Source: an uncultured cyanobacterium
Lineage (GTDB): Bacteria > Cyanobacteriota > Cyanobacteriia > Cyanobacteriales > Geitlerinemataceae
Reading direction: 5' to 3'
DNA length: 5,550 nt
NCBI GenBank assembly: GCA_937121005.1
Contig: CAKZKB010000225.1
Span: 1-5,550 of the forward strand
In this document: in pieces, positions 1 through 5,487 of the stretch
Layout: each line of letters opens with the position of its first letter
Position numbering within the stretch: the stretch's first letter is position 1
The notes under the pieces: model-generated
What the model saw: only the letters and a program-made list of their open reading frames with translations
The model's database searches: none
Told to the model about the DNA's origin: nothing
Made by a program: the position numbers and the translations under genes

Positions 1-2
1 AC

Positions 3-116
3 ACGAAAACTCAGGTATCGGTGAGCGATGCCAACTGGAAACGGATCGGACAGTTTGCAGCCCGCCATGTCCGACTCCTAAAACGCTCTAGCGGGCTGGT
101 CGTAAAAAGCTGTTAA
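3..116 (+). CDS. C-terminal end of an unidentified ORF, partial at left edge
   Basis: One plus-strand frame is open from the left edge for 37 codons and stops at TAA 114-116. The residues include the stretch DANWKRIGQFAARHVRLLKR, which is basic with an aromatic-containing helix-like look. I do not recognise the family. It does not resemble the KaiA C-terminus I remember (a helical end near RRSIPR), although kaiA often precedes kaiB in cyanobacteria. The stop overlaps a possible ATG (TAATG, 114-118) of a small leader ORF. With only 37 codons and no start visible, the frame could be open by chance. The next plus frame also stays open until a TAG at 89-91, so openness alone is weak evidence. Confidence 0.25.
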   Translation, partial: TKTQVSVSDANWKRIGQFAARHVRLLKRSSGLVVKSC

Positions 117-181
117 TGGAGGGCGCGATTTTCCTCCCCACCCTAAGAGGGATGGGGTCTCCAATCGCGAATATTCGATGA
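116..181 (+). CDS. Possible 21-codon leader ORF chained to kaiB
   Basis: An ATG at 116-118 overlaps the stop of the preceding frame (TAATG). It opens a 21-codon frame (MEGAIFLPTLRGMGSPIANI, then R) whose TGA at 179-181 overlaps the kaiB start as ATGA. Such overlaps are the classic geometry for translational coupling. It could help ribosomes reach kaiB, which has no Shine-Dalgarno sequence of its own. There is no convincing ribosome binding site before ATG 116, and the frame lies over a stable hairpin, so it may equally be chance. No conserved family is recognised. Confidence 0.2.
   Translation: MEGAIFLPTLRGMGSPIANIR
124..169 (+). promoter_or_regulatory. Long imperfect hairpin in the kaiB leader
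   Basis: Two nested stems can be read. The outer stem is CGCGATT (124-130) with AATCGCG (163-169). The inner stem is CCCCACCCT (136-144) with AGGGATGGGG (148-157), nine base pairs with one bulged A and a 3-nt AAG loop. A 5/5-nt internal loop separates the stems. The structure ends 8 nt before the kaiB ATG and occupies the place of a ribosome binding site. No T-run follows, so it is not a standard intrinsic terminator. A role in kaiB translation or mRNA stability is an inference. Confidence 0.45.
168..177. repeat. Perfect 10-bp palindrome abutting the kaiB start
   Basis: CGAATATTCG reads the same on both strands and directly precedes the kaiB ATG at 178. It could be a small operator half of a regulatory site, or simply chance in AT-rich leader DNA. 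Its left end overlaps the outer arm of the leader hairpin. Confidence 0.3.
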
Positions 182-495
182 CCATCCCCCGTAAAACATA
201 CGTCCTAAAACTGTACGTGGCTGGCAACACCGCCAACTCCGTGCGGGCGCTCAAAACCCTCAATAATATTCTCGAACAAGAGTTTCAAGGAGTGTACGCG
301 CTCAAAGTGATTGACGTGCTCAAAAATCCCCAACTCGCCGAAGAAGATAAAATCTTGGCCACGCCCACCCTCGCCAAAATTTTGCCCCCACCCGTGCGTA
401 AAATTATCGGCGACCTCTCCGATCGCGAAAAAGTGTTAATCGGCTTAGATCTGTTGTACGAAGAACTCCAAGAGAACGATTTCGATTTGTCTTAA
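178..495 (+). CDS. kaiB: Circadian clock protein KaiB
   Basis: KaiB is the thioredoxin-like, fold-switching clock component. It binds the CI ring of phosphorylated KaiC during the subjective night, sequesters KaiA, and signals through SasA and CikA. The 105-aa product matches the family length of about 102-108 residues over its whole extent: YVAGNT near 13-18, SVRALKTL 21-28, ALKVIDVLKNPQLAEEDKI 41-59, then ATPTLAKILPPPVRKIIGDL 61-80 and the GLDLLY end. Pro63 and Pro70-72 of the fold-switch region are present, as are Gly89 and Asp91, whose equivalents control fold switching in studied KaiBs. Residue 19 is Ala, where I recall Pro in Synechococcus elongatus (GNTPNS). ATG 178 gives the canonical N-terminus; in-frame upstream codons offer no ATG before a TAA at 103-105. 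No Shine-Dalgarno sequence precedes it. kaiC follows on the same strand after 176 bp, and the two are probably co-transcribed as in S. elongatus. Confidence 0.98.
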   Translation: MTIPRKTYVLKLYVAGNTANSVRALKTLNNILEQEFQGVYALKVIDVLKNPQLAEEDKILATPTLAKILPPPVRKIIGDLSDREKVLIGLDLLYEELQENDFDLS

Positions 496-671
496 CATCG
501 TGTTTACATCTTGTCTAAAAACATACCCCCTTTAAGAAAATGACCGAGAATATCGCGGAGACAAGCCCCGAAATTCATTCGGAATAAGGAAAACCCATTC
601 GCTATATCCTTGTCCTCCGGCTAAGCGGCCGAGGTCAATCCAAAATCCAAAATCCAAAATCTAAAATTGAT
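496..671 (+). other. kaiB-kaiC intergenic region with two small hairpins
   Basis: These 176 bp hold no convincing gene. Two short inverted repeats are visible. One is CCGAA (568-572) with TTCGG (578-582). The other pairs 614-621 with 628-634 (CCTC-c-GGC with GCCGAGG, one bulge, 6-nt loop). Neither is followed by a T-run, so I see no intrinsic terminator separating the genes. A weak promoter-like pair, TTGTCT (511-516) and TAAGAA (533-538) with a 16-nt spacer, could give kaiC some independent transcription, but the -10 match is poor. The last 30 bases are a heptamer repeat. Confidence 0.4.
639..666 (+). repeat. Heptamer tandem repeat (TCCAAAA)3 plus one variant, just before kaiC
   Basis: There are three exact copies of TCCAAAA (639-645, 646-652, 653-659) and a fourth with one change, TCTAAAA (660-666). 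The array ends 5 nt before the kaiC ATG. Short tandemly repeated heptamers are a known feature of cyanobacterial genomes. Here the array fills the position expected for the ribosome binding site, leaving an A-rich, unstructured and purine-poor stretch before the start. Confidence 0.85.
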
Positions 672-2228
672 ATGACCTCAAGCAACGATACCCAAAAAGA
701 TTTAAAACCCGTCGGCGTTCAGAAAATTAGAACGAGCATTGAAGGGTTCGACGATATCAGTCACGGCGGTCTTCCGTCGGGGCGCACTACTCTGGTTAGC
801 GGTACGTCGGGAACCGGGAAAACCTTGTTTTCCATCCAGTTTGTCTACAATGGCATTCGCTACTTCAACGAGCCGGGAGTATTCGTTACTTTTGAAGAAG
901 CCCCCAACGACATCATCAAAAATGCCTACAGTTTCGGCTGGGATCTACAATCGCTCATCGATGCAGGCAAACTGTTTATCCTCGATGCCTCTCCCGATCC
1001 CGAAGGCCAAGATGTAGTCGGCAATTTCGATTTGTCGGCTCTGATCGAACGCATCCAATACGGCATTCGCAAGTACAAAGCCAAGCGAGTGGCGATCGAC
1101 TCAGTAACAGCCGTTTTCCAACAATACGATGCCGCTTCTGTGGTGCGGCGCGAGATTTTTCGCCTCGTAGCTCGCCTCAAACAAGTGGGAGCCACCACCG
1201 TTATGACCACCGAACGAGTAGAAGAATACGGCCCCGTCGCTCGCTTCGGAGTCGAAGAATTTGTCTCCGATAATGTGGTCATTGTTCGCAACGTTTTAGA
1301 AGGGGAACGTCGCCGTCGCACCATCGAAATTTTGAAGCTGCGGGGGACGACACATATGAAGGGGGAATATCCCTTTACTATGACCCACGATGGCATCAAT
1401 ATTTTCCCCCTCGGTGCCATGCGCCTTACTCAGCGATCGTCCAATGTCCGCGTTTCTTCTGGGGTCAAAACCCTCGACGAAATGTGCGGCGGTGGATTTT
1501 TCAAAGATTCAATTATTTTGGCTACGGGAGCCACCGGAACGGGGAAAACGTTGCTCGTCAGCAAGTTCATTCAAGAAGCCTGTTTGAACGAAGAAAAAGC
1601 GATTTTATTCGCCTACGAAGAGTCTCGCGCTCAACTGTTGCGGAATGCCTATTCTTGGGGCATTGATTTCGAGGCCATGGAGCAAAAAGGGTTGTTAAAA
1701 ATCCTCTGCGCCTATCCCGAATCGGCGGGGTTAGAAGATCACCTGCAAATTATCAAGTCGGAAATCACCAATTTCAAACCTGCTCGGATCGCGATCGACT
1801 CTCTTTCGGCTTTGGCTCGGGGCGTGAGTAACAATGCCTTTCGTCAGTTCGTGATCGGCGTAACTGGCTATGCCAAACAAGAAGAAATTACGGGCTTTTT
1901 CACCAACACCACCGATCAGTTTATGGGGTCGCACTCGATTACCGATTCCCACATTTCCACGATTACCGATACGATTTTGATGCTGCAATACGTGGAAATT
2001 CGCGGCGAAATGGCTCGCGCCATCAACGTCTTCAAAATGCGCGGTTCTTGGCACGATACGGGCATCCGCGAGTACACCATTACTGCCAAAGGGCCGGAAA
2101 TCAAAGGTTCGTTCCGCAACTACGAGCGCGTGATTAGCGGTTCGCCGTCACGAATTTCGATTAACGAGAAAACGGAACTATCGCGGATTGTTAAGGGGGT
2201 ACAGAACAAGATCGATGGCGATGAGTAG
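672..2228 (+). CDS. kaiC: Circadian clock ATPase/autokinase KaiC
   Basis: KaiC is the core of the cyanobacterial clock: a hexameric double-domain RecA-like ATPase that phosphorylates and dephosphorylates itself over about 24 h with KaiA and KaiB. The 518-aa length is close to the 519 of S. elongatus and the alignment is nearly gap-free. CI has Walker A GTSGTGKT at 44-51, the catalytic Glu pair 75-76 (TFEEAP) and the Asp143-Ser144 pair. CII has Walker A GATGTGKT at 286-293 and the Glu pair 316-317 (YEESRAQ). The autophosphorylation residues are Ser429 and Thr430 (codons 1956-1961) in DSHISTITDT, with Thr424 as the equivalent of Thr426. The A-loop (ERVISGSPSRI, near 485-495) and the KaiA-binding C-terminal tail are present, so a KaiA-dependent clock is expected. 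ATG 672 gives the family N-terminus. It lacks a Shine-Dalgarno sequence and follows a heptamer repeat. The gene probably forms an operon with kaiB. Confidence 0.99.
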   Translation: MTSSNDTQKDLKPVGVQKIRTSIEGFDDISHGGLPSGRTTLVSGTSGTGKTLFSIQFVYNGIRYFNEPGVFVTFEEAPNDIIKNAYSFGWDLQSLIDAGKLFILDASPDPEGQDVVGNFDLSALIERIQYGIRKYKAKRVAIDSVTAVFQQYDAASVVRREIFRLVARLKQVGATTVMTTERVEEYGPVARFGVEEFVSDNVVIVRNVLEGERRRRTIEILKLRGTTHMKGEYPFTMTHDGINIFPLGAMRLTQRSSNVRVSSGVKTLDEMCGGGFFKDSIILATGATGTGKTLLVSKFIQEACLNEEKAILFAYEESRAQLLRNAYSWGIDFEAMEQKGLLKILCAYPESAGLEDHLQIIKSEITNFKPARIAIDSLSALARGVSNNAFRQFVIGVTGYAKQEEITGFFTNTTDQFMGSHSITDSHISTITDTILMLQYVEIRGEMARAINVFKMRGSWHDTGIREYTITAKGPEIKGSFRNYERVISGSPSRISINEKTELSRIVKGVQNKIDGDE

Positions 2229-2239
2229 TACAATGTTTC

Positions 2240-2350
2240 CCCTCGTTGCATCCCTCACCGGATGCGACGGACGGTTGAGGTTCCGCCTCATGTAAAATGG
2301 AGGCAGAGCCTCCACGATCGCGTTCCCTGGCAGAGCCAGAGGCACGAGGG
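2240..2350. repeat. 111-bp dispersed-type repeat element with terminal inverted repeats and hairpins
   Basis: The ends are perfect 7-bp inverted repeats, CCCTCGT (2240-2246) and ACGAGGG (2344-2350). Inside are four stem-loops. The first pairs 2244-2253 with 2260-2269 (10 bp, one G-T pair). The second is TGAGG/CCTCA, 2276-2280 with 2286-2290. The third is TGGAGGC-aga-GCCTCCA, 2298-2314. The fourth is CTGGC-aga-GCCAG, 2327-2339. The GGCAGAGCC core appears twice. From memory, GGAGGCAGAGCCTCC and TGGCAGAGCCA modules recur as intergenic repeats in filamentous cyanobacteria. It carries no gene. The first hairpin lies 15 nt after the kaiC stop and may protect or end the kaiBC transcript, but no T-run follows. 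Confidence 0.7.
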
Positions 2351-2404
2351 TATTATCGTTCCTCTACCCAACCTACGAAATTCCAAAACTTCTATTACCT
2401 AAAT

Positions 2405-3502
2405 ATGGCTTTCTTTACCGATATTTTTTCACCAGAAACATTTGTTACCTTCTCGCATTCAGAGCGAAATATTGCAGGATTTAAAATTCGCCACCGCCGA
2501 TCCGCAGAACGAGTCTTAATAGGCGATCGCTTTATCTGTTATATGACCAAAACTTCGAGATGGGTGGGAGTGCTTGAAGTGACCAGTGAGTCATTTATAG
2601 ATGAAGCACCCCTGTTTTTACCAGATGACGATCCCTATATTCTCCGTTTTCGGGTAAATCCATTAGTTTGGTTGGATCGAAACAATACAGTTCCTATTCG
2701 AGAGCCTTACGTTTGGGAGCAATTGTCTTTTACTCGTCCAAGTCGCTGGACGGGTATCCTCCGACAAAGCCTCAACCAAATGCAAGATGAAGATGGCAAG
2801 TTTTTAGAAGAAATTTTGACCGCTCAAAAGTTACAACAGAAACCCTACCCCATTGATGATGAAGAGTTTCGCAAATTTATGGCTTCCCCCGTTCGTCGCT
2901 TGGATAGAGTTGTATCTGTAACGGTTCCTCACGATGATGATGCTACCGATGATAATATTGCTGAAGTGGCTGACGACCCCGATCCGATTCGCGAGTCAGC
3001 CGAAATTCAAGCCGACATTGCAGCTTGCGGCGAACGCATGGGATTTAAAATTTGGATTCCTAAAAGCGATCGCTATCGAGTGACTTCCAAATGGCATCCG
3101 CAAGCTGGCGTATTGCTCGACGCGCTACCGCTTAACTACGACGAAATTACAATTCGGACCATCGAACAGATTGATGTACTTTGGCTCAAAGGGCGGGCTA
3201 TTATTCGGGCATTTGAGGTAGAACATACAACAGCCATTTACTCTGGTATTTTAAGAATGTCCGATCTACTGGCATTGCAGCCGAATATGGATATTAAGCT
3301 GCACATCGTTGCCCCGGAAGAACGCCAAAACAAAGTGTTTATGGAAATTAAAAGGCCAGTTTTTAGTTTGCTCGAGCGCGGCCCGCTTTCCGAGTATTGT
3401 ACTTTTTTGACGTATGACAACATTCGCGATTTGCTTAGTGAAAGACATCTTGCTCATTTGTCCGATTCGGTACTCGACGACTATGCGATCGAGGCAGAGT
3501 AG
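2405..3502 (+). CDS. EVE-like domain protein with C-terminal PD-(D/E)xK-like nuclease domain
   Basis: The 365-aa product appears to have two domains. Residues about 1-140 resemble an EVE (PUA-like) module: GFKIRHRR 25-32, then VLIGDRFICYMTKTSRWVGV 37-56 and RFRVNPLVWL 81-90. EVE domains are predicted to bind modified bases in DNA or RNA. A charged linker (HDDDATDD, 176-183) leads to residues about 195-360, which look like a PD-(D/E)xK nuclease core: Glu200 in a helix, Asp257 in QIDVLWL, and Glu271-Val-Glu273 in AFEVEHTT. The usual Lys of the third motif is Glu here, so catalytic competence is uncertain. ATG 2405 is chosen because family proteins start near FxDxFSPET. The upstream in-frame ATG at 2297 lies inside the repeat element and would add 36 residues coded largely by it. 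No Shine-Dalgarno sequence is seen. The architecture suggests a type IV-like restriction or defence protein. The domain calls rest on motifs only. Confidence 0.75.
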   Translation: MAFFTDIFSPETFVTFSHSERNIAGFKIRHRRSAERVLIGDRFICYMTKTSRWVGVLEVTSESFIDEAPLFLPDDDPYILRFRVNPLVWLDRNNTVPIREPYVWEQLSFTRPSRWTGILRQSLNQMQDEDGKFLEEILTAQKLQQKPYPIDDEEFRKFMASPVRRLDRVVSVTVPHDDDATDDNIAEVADDPDPIRESAEIQADIAACGERMGFKIWIPKSDRYRVTSKWHPQAGVLLDALPLNYDEITIRTIEQIDVLWLKGRAIIRAFEVEHTTAIYSGILRMSDLLALQPNMDIKLHIVAPEERQNKVFMEIKRPVFSLLERGPLSEYCTFLTYDNIRDLLSERHLAHLSDSVLDDYAIEAE

Positions 3503-3531
3503 CTGTGTCTCTCAGTGAGGACGATCGCCCC

Positions 3532-3714
3532 CTACACCACTCGCAGCCAGCCCCGACGCACAGCGTGAAACATCCGATCGATGAGCCGAGTTTCAATTTC
3601 GCCTAACTGCTGTTCTTGACGAAGTTGTTGCAAATACTGTTGTTGGCTGCGGGGGAGAATGCCTTTGGCCCAAGAGGAGGAGTAGAGTTCGTTGAGGGTG
3701 TTGTAATAAGACAT
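3532..3714 (-). CDS. Small conserved-looking hypothetical protein, 60 aa
   Basis: The protein starts MSYYNTLNELYSSSWAKG and ends FHAVRRGWLRVV. It has a Gln-rich middle (residues 24-36) and looks like two short amphipathic helices with a basic, aromatic C-terminus. No signal peptide, membrane segment or metal-binding motif is visible. The ILPRSQQQ...LIDRMFHAVRRGWL pattern resembles small cyanobacterial proteins of unknown function, but I cannot name a family. ATG 3714 is preferred. An in-frame ATG at 3762 would add 16 residues of low-complexity, non-conserved appearance. No clear Shine-Dalgarno sequence precedes either start. The gene converges on the EVE-nuclease gene with only 29 bp between the stops, and it lies downstream of ugd on the same strand. 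Confidence 0.6.
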   Translation of the reverse strand: MSYYNTLNELYSSSWAKGILPRSQQQYLQQLRQEQQLGEIETRLIDRMFHAVRRGWLRVV

Positions 3715-3769
3715 GGTTCGTACCGGGTTCGCTACAGTTCTATCTTCCCCGGTCTTTCCCAATCCTGAA

Positions 3770-3828
3770 GCGATCGCACCCTCTACCCAAGCGAGATCTT
3801 CGTTCGGCTTCGGTGCGATCGCGATCGC
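3770..3828. repeat. Cluster of three HIP1 octamers (GCGATCGC)
   Basis: Full HIP1 palindromes lie at 3770-3777, 3815-3822 and 3821-3828, the last two sharing two bases. HIP1 is an abundant cyanobacterial octamer. Three copies in 59 bp of intergenic DNA is locally dense compared with single copies at 2523, 3066 and 4510 elsewhere in the window. Confidence 0.9.
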
Positions 3829-3839
3829 GTAGCGACAAA

Positions 3840-3876
3840 GATGCGCCGTTACAGCACGATCGCGCTGTGACGCATC
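3840..3876 (-). terminator. Stem-loop downstream of ugd, possible terminator
   Basis: GATGC (3840-3844) pairs with GCATC (3872-3876), and GTTACAGC (3848-3855) pairs with GCTGTGAC (3864-3871) with one G-T wobble. A 3-nt bulge (GCC) and an 8-nt loop (ACGATCGC) complete it. On the minus strand it begins 21 nt after the ugd stop and is followed by a short CTTTG run, which is weak for an intrinsic terminator. It may instead stabilise the 3' end of the mRNA. Confidence 0.45.
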
Positions 3877-3897
3877 ATGTAGAGAAATCGGGTTAGA

Positions 3898-5256
3898 CTA
3901 GCGACCCATTCCCACGTACCGGAAACCCGCCGCTTGCAAGGCTTCGCGATCGAGGAAATTACGACCGTCAATCACTAACGGCTGAGTCATCGACTTGGCC
4001 ATAGCTGCATAGTCGAGGCTTTTGAACTGTTCCCAGTCCGTCACTAAAACCAACGCATCGCAACCGTCAGCGAGGCGATCGGGGTCGGTTTCGACTAGGG
4101 TTCCGCGCATTCCATCGCGCAAACCGCTTTGAGAGACGATCGGATCGTAAGCCTTAACTTTAGCCCCCAAACGGTTTAACTCTTCGACAATGTTTAACGA
4201 CGGCGCATCGCGCATATCGTCCGTATTGGGTTTAAACGTCAGACCCAACAAACCGATGGTTTTGCCTTTGAGGATTTTTAACTCGTGTTGGAGTTTTTCC
4301 ACCACCATTCCCCGTTGGCGTTTGTTGACATCAACGGCGGATTTTAGCAATTGCGCCTCGTAACCGTAGTCGTCGGCGGTGTGAACCAAGGCCGAAACAT
4401 CTTTCGGGAAGCAGGAACCTCCCCAACCGATCCCCGCTTGCAAAAATTTCGGGCCGATGCGAGAATCGAGACCGATACCTTTAGCCACTTGCGTCACGTC
4501 CGCACCGACGCGATCGCAAATATTCGCCACTTCGTTAATAAAACTGATTTTCGTGGCCAAAAACGAGTTCGCCGCGTACTTAATCATCTCCGCCGAACTC
4601 AAGTCCGTTTTCACCACTGGGATCGGCGTTGGCGTTCCTTCCTCGGCATATTCGCCATCGATAATGGGTTTGTAGAGTTGTTCCATCATATCCAAGGCTT
4701 TGGGGTTGCTACCGCCGAGGACAATGCGATCGGTGTTGAAGGTATCGAAAATTGCCGATCCTTCCCGCAGAAATTCCGGGTTGCTGACCACATCGAATTC
4801 CGCTTCGCAAGGGGGGCCGCCTTGTTCTTGCCGTTCTTTGATACTGTCGAGAACGATACCGCGTACCCAGTCCCCGGAGCCGATGGGAACGGTAGACTTG
4901 TTGACGATGACTTTGTAACCGGACATCAGGTGGGATCCGATGCCTCGGGCCACCGCTTCCACGTAGCGGGTGTCGCTTTCCCCAGTGGGGAGAGGCGGCG
5001 TACCGACGGCGATGAACATGATTTCGGCATGGTTCACGCCTTTGGCCAGGTCGGTGGTAAATTCAATCTTACCAGCCGCGATCGACTTTTCCATCAACTC
5101 GTCGAGACCGGGTTCGTAAATCGGCGATCGACCCGCCTTCATGGTCTTGACTTTTTCTTCGTTATTGTCCACGCAGATCACGTCGTGACCGATGTTCGAC
5201 AGACAGACACCTGTCACCAGTCCCACGTATCCAGTTCCAATCACACAAACGCGCAT
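3898..5256 (-). CDS. ugd: UDP-glucose 6-dehydrogenase
   Basis: This cytoplasmic enzyme oxidises UDP-glucose to UDP-glucuronate with two NAD+, supplying uronic acid and derived sugars for exopolysaccharide and cell envelope glycans. The 452-aa length is typical of bacterial members. The N-terminal Rossmann domain shows GTGYVG at 7-12 with Asp30 ending the second strand, then VGTPP 84-88 and STVPIG 121-126. The substrate region has NPEFLREGSA 159-168 and the conserved Lys226 in SAEMIKYAANS. The catalytic Cys282 sits in GIGWGGSCFPKD (275-286). The C-terminal UDP-binding domain has GLTFKPNTDDMRDAPS 338-353 and ends with DGRN (430-433). ATG 5256 is supported by a good ribosome binding site. No key residue is missing. 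A GDP-mannose dehydrogenase is the main alternative, but the motifs fit UDP-glucose better. A long open frame on the opposite strand is a shadow. Confidence 0.96.
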   Translation of the reverse strand: MRVCVIGTGYVGLVTGVCLSNIGHDVICVDNNEEKVKTMKAGRSPIYEPGLDELMEKSIAAGKIEFTTDLAKGVNHAEIMFIAVGTPPLPTGESDTRYVEAVARGIGSHLMSGYKVIVNKSTVPIGSGDWVRGIVLDSIKERQEQGGPPCEAEFDVVSNPEFLREGSAIFDTFNTDRIVLGGSNPKALDMMEQLYKPIIDGEYAEEGTPTPIPVVKTDLSSAEMIKYAANSFLATKISFINEVANICDRVGADVTQVAKGIGLDSRIGPKFLQAGIGWGGSCFPKDVSALVHTADDYGYEAQLLKSAVDVNKRQRGMVVEKLQHELKILKGKTIGLLGLTFKPNTDDMRDAPSLNIVEELNRLGAKVKAYDPIVSQSGLRDGMRGTLVETDPDRLADGCDALVLVTDWEQFKSLDYAAMAKSMTQPLVIDGRNFLDREALQAAGFRYVGMGR

Positions 5257-5261
5257 AATGA

Positions 5262-5267
5262 CTCCTT
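5262..5267 (-). promoter_or_regulatory. Ribosome binding site of ugd
   Basis: On the minus strand AAGGAG lies 5 nt before the ugd ATG (spacer TCATT). It fixes the start at 5256. It is the only strong Shine-Dalgarno sequence among the genes of this window. Confidence 0.85.
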
Positions 5268-5417
5268 AGATCGGGTTGTAAGTGGCGAACGGCAGTGTAT
5301 CGTTCTCGTACTGACTCCATTTTGACGGATACACCCAAAAGTTGACCGCTATATCTCAAGCCTCCGGTTTTATACCAATTTCCAAAATTAATGCAACACA
5401 TGGAAACGTCGATGTAG

Positions 5418-5436
5418 GGGCAAACGGCGTTTGCCC
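5418..5436. repeat. Perfect 19-nt inverted repeat
   Basis: GGGCAAACG and CGTTTGCCC are exact inverted copies around a single central G. GTAGGGGC(A/G)AACG-type palindromes are, from memory, a common dispersed intergenic repeat in cyanobacteria. It could form a cruciform or RNA hairpin. No T-run follows on either strand. Confidence 0.75.
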
Positions 5437-5487
5437 AATCCGAAGTGTAACACTATTTTCAGAAAACGGTATTACCCCGAGGTATTG

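Noticed and set aside
78..263. A 61-codon minus-strand frame over the kaiB leader and start
   Set aside because: It overlaps kaiB coding sequence, and its product has no recognisable features.
540..587. A 15-codon ORF between kaiB and kaiC
   Set aside because: It is short, with only a weak AAGAAA before it, and nothing ties it to kaiC because its stop is 84 nt before the kaiC start. Chance is likely.
926..1420. A 164-codon minus-strand open frame inside kaiC
   Set aside because: It is antisense to the highly conserved CI/CII region, and its Ser/Thr/Arg-rich product has no family features.
2297..2404. Extended N-terminus for the EVE-nuclease gene starting at ATG 2297
   Set aside because: The extra 36 codons come largely from the repeat element and do not look like the family start. 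ATG 2405 fits better.
4351..5325. A 324-codon plus-strand open frame over ugd
   Set aside because: It lies almost entirely antisense to a complete, motif-verified ugd and its product is His/Arg/Phe-rich without recognisable domains, as expected of a shadow frame.
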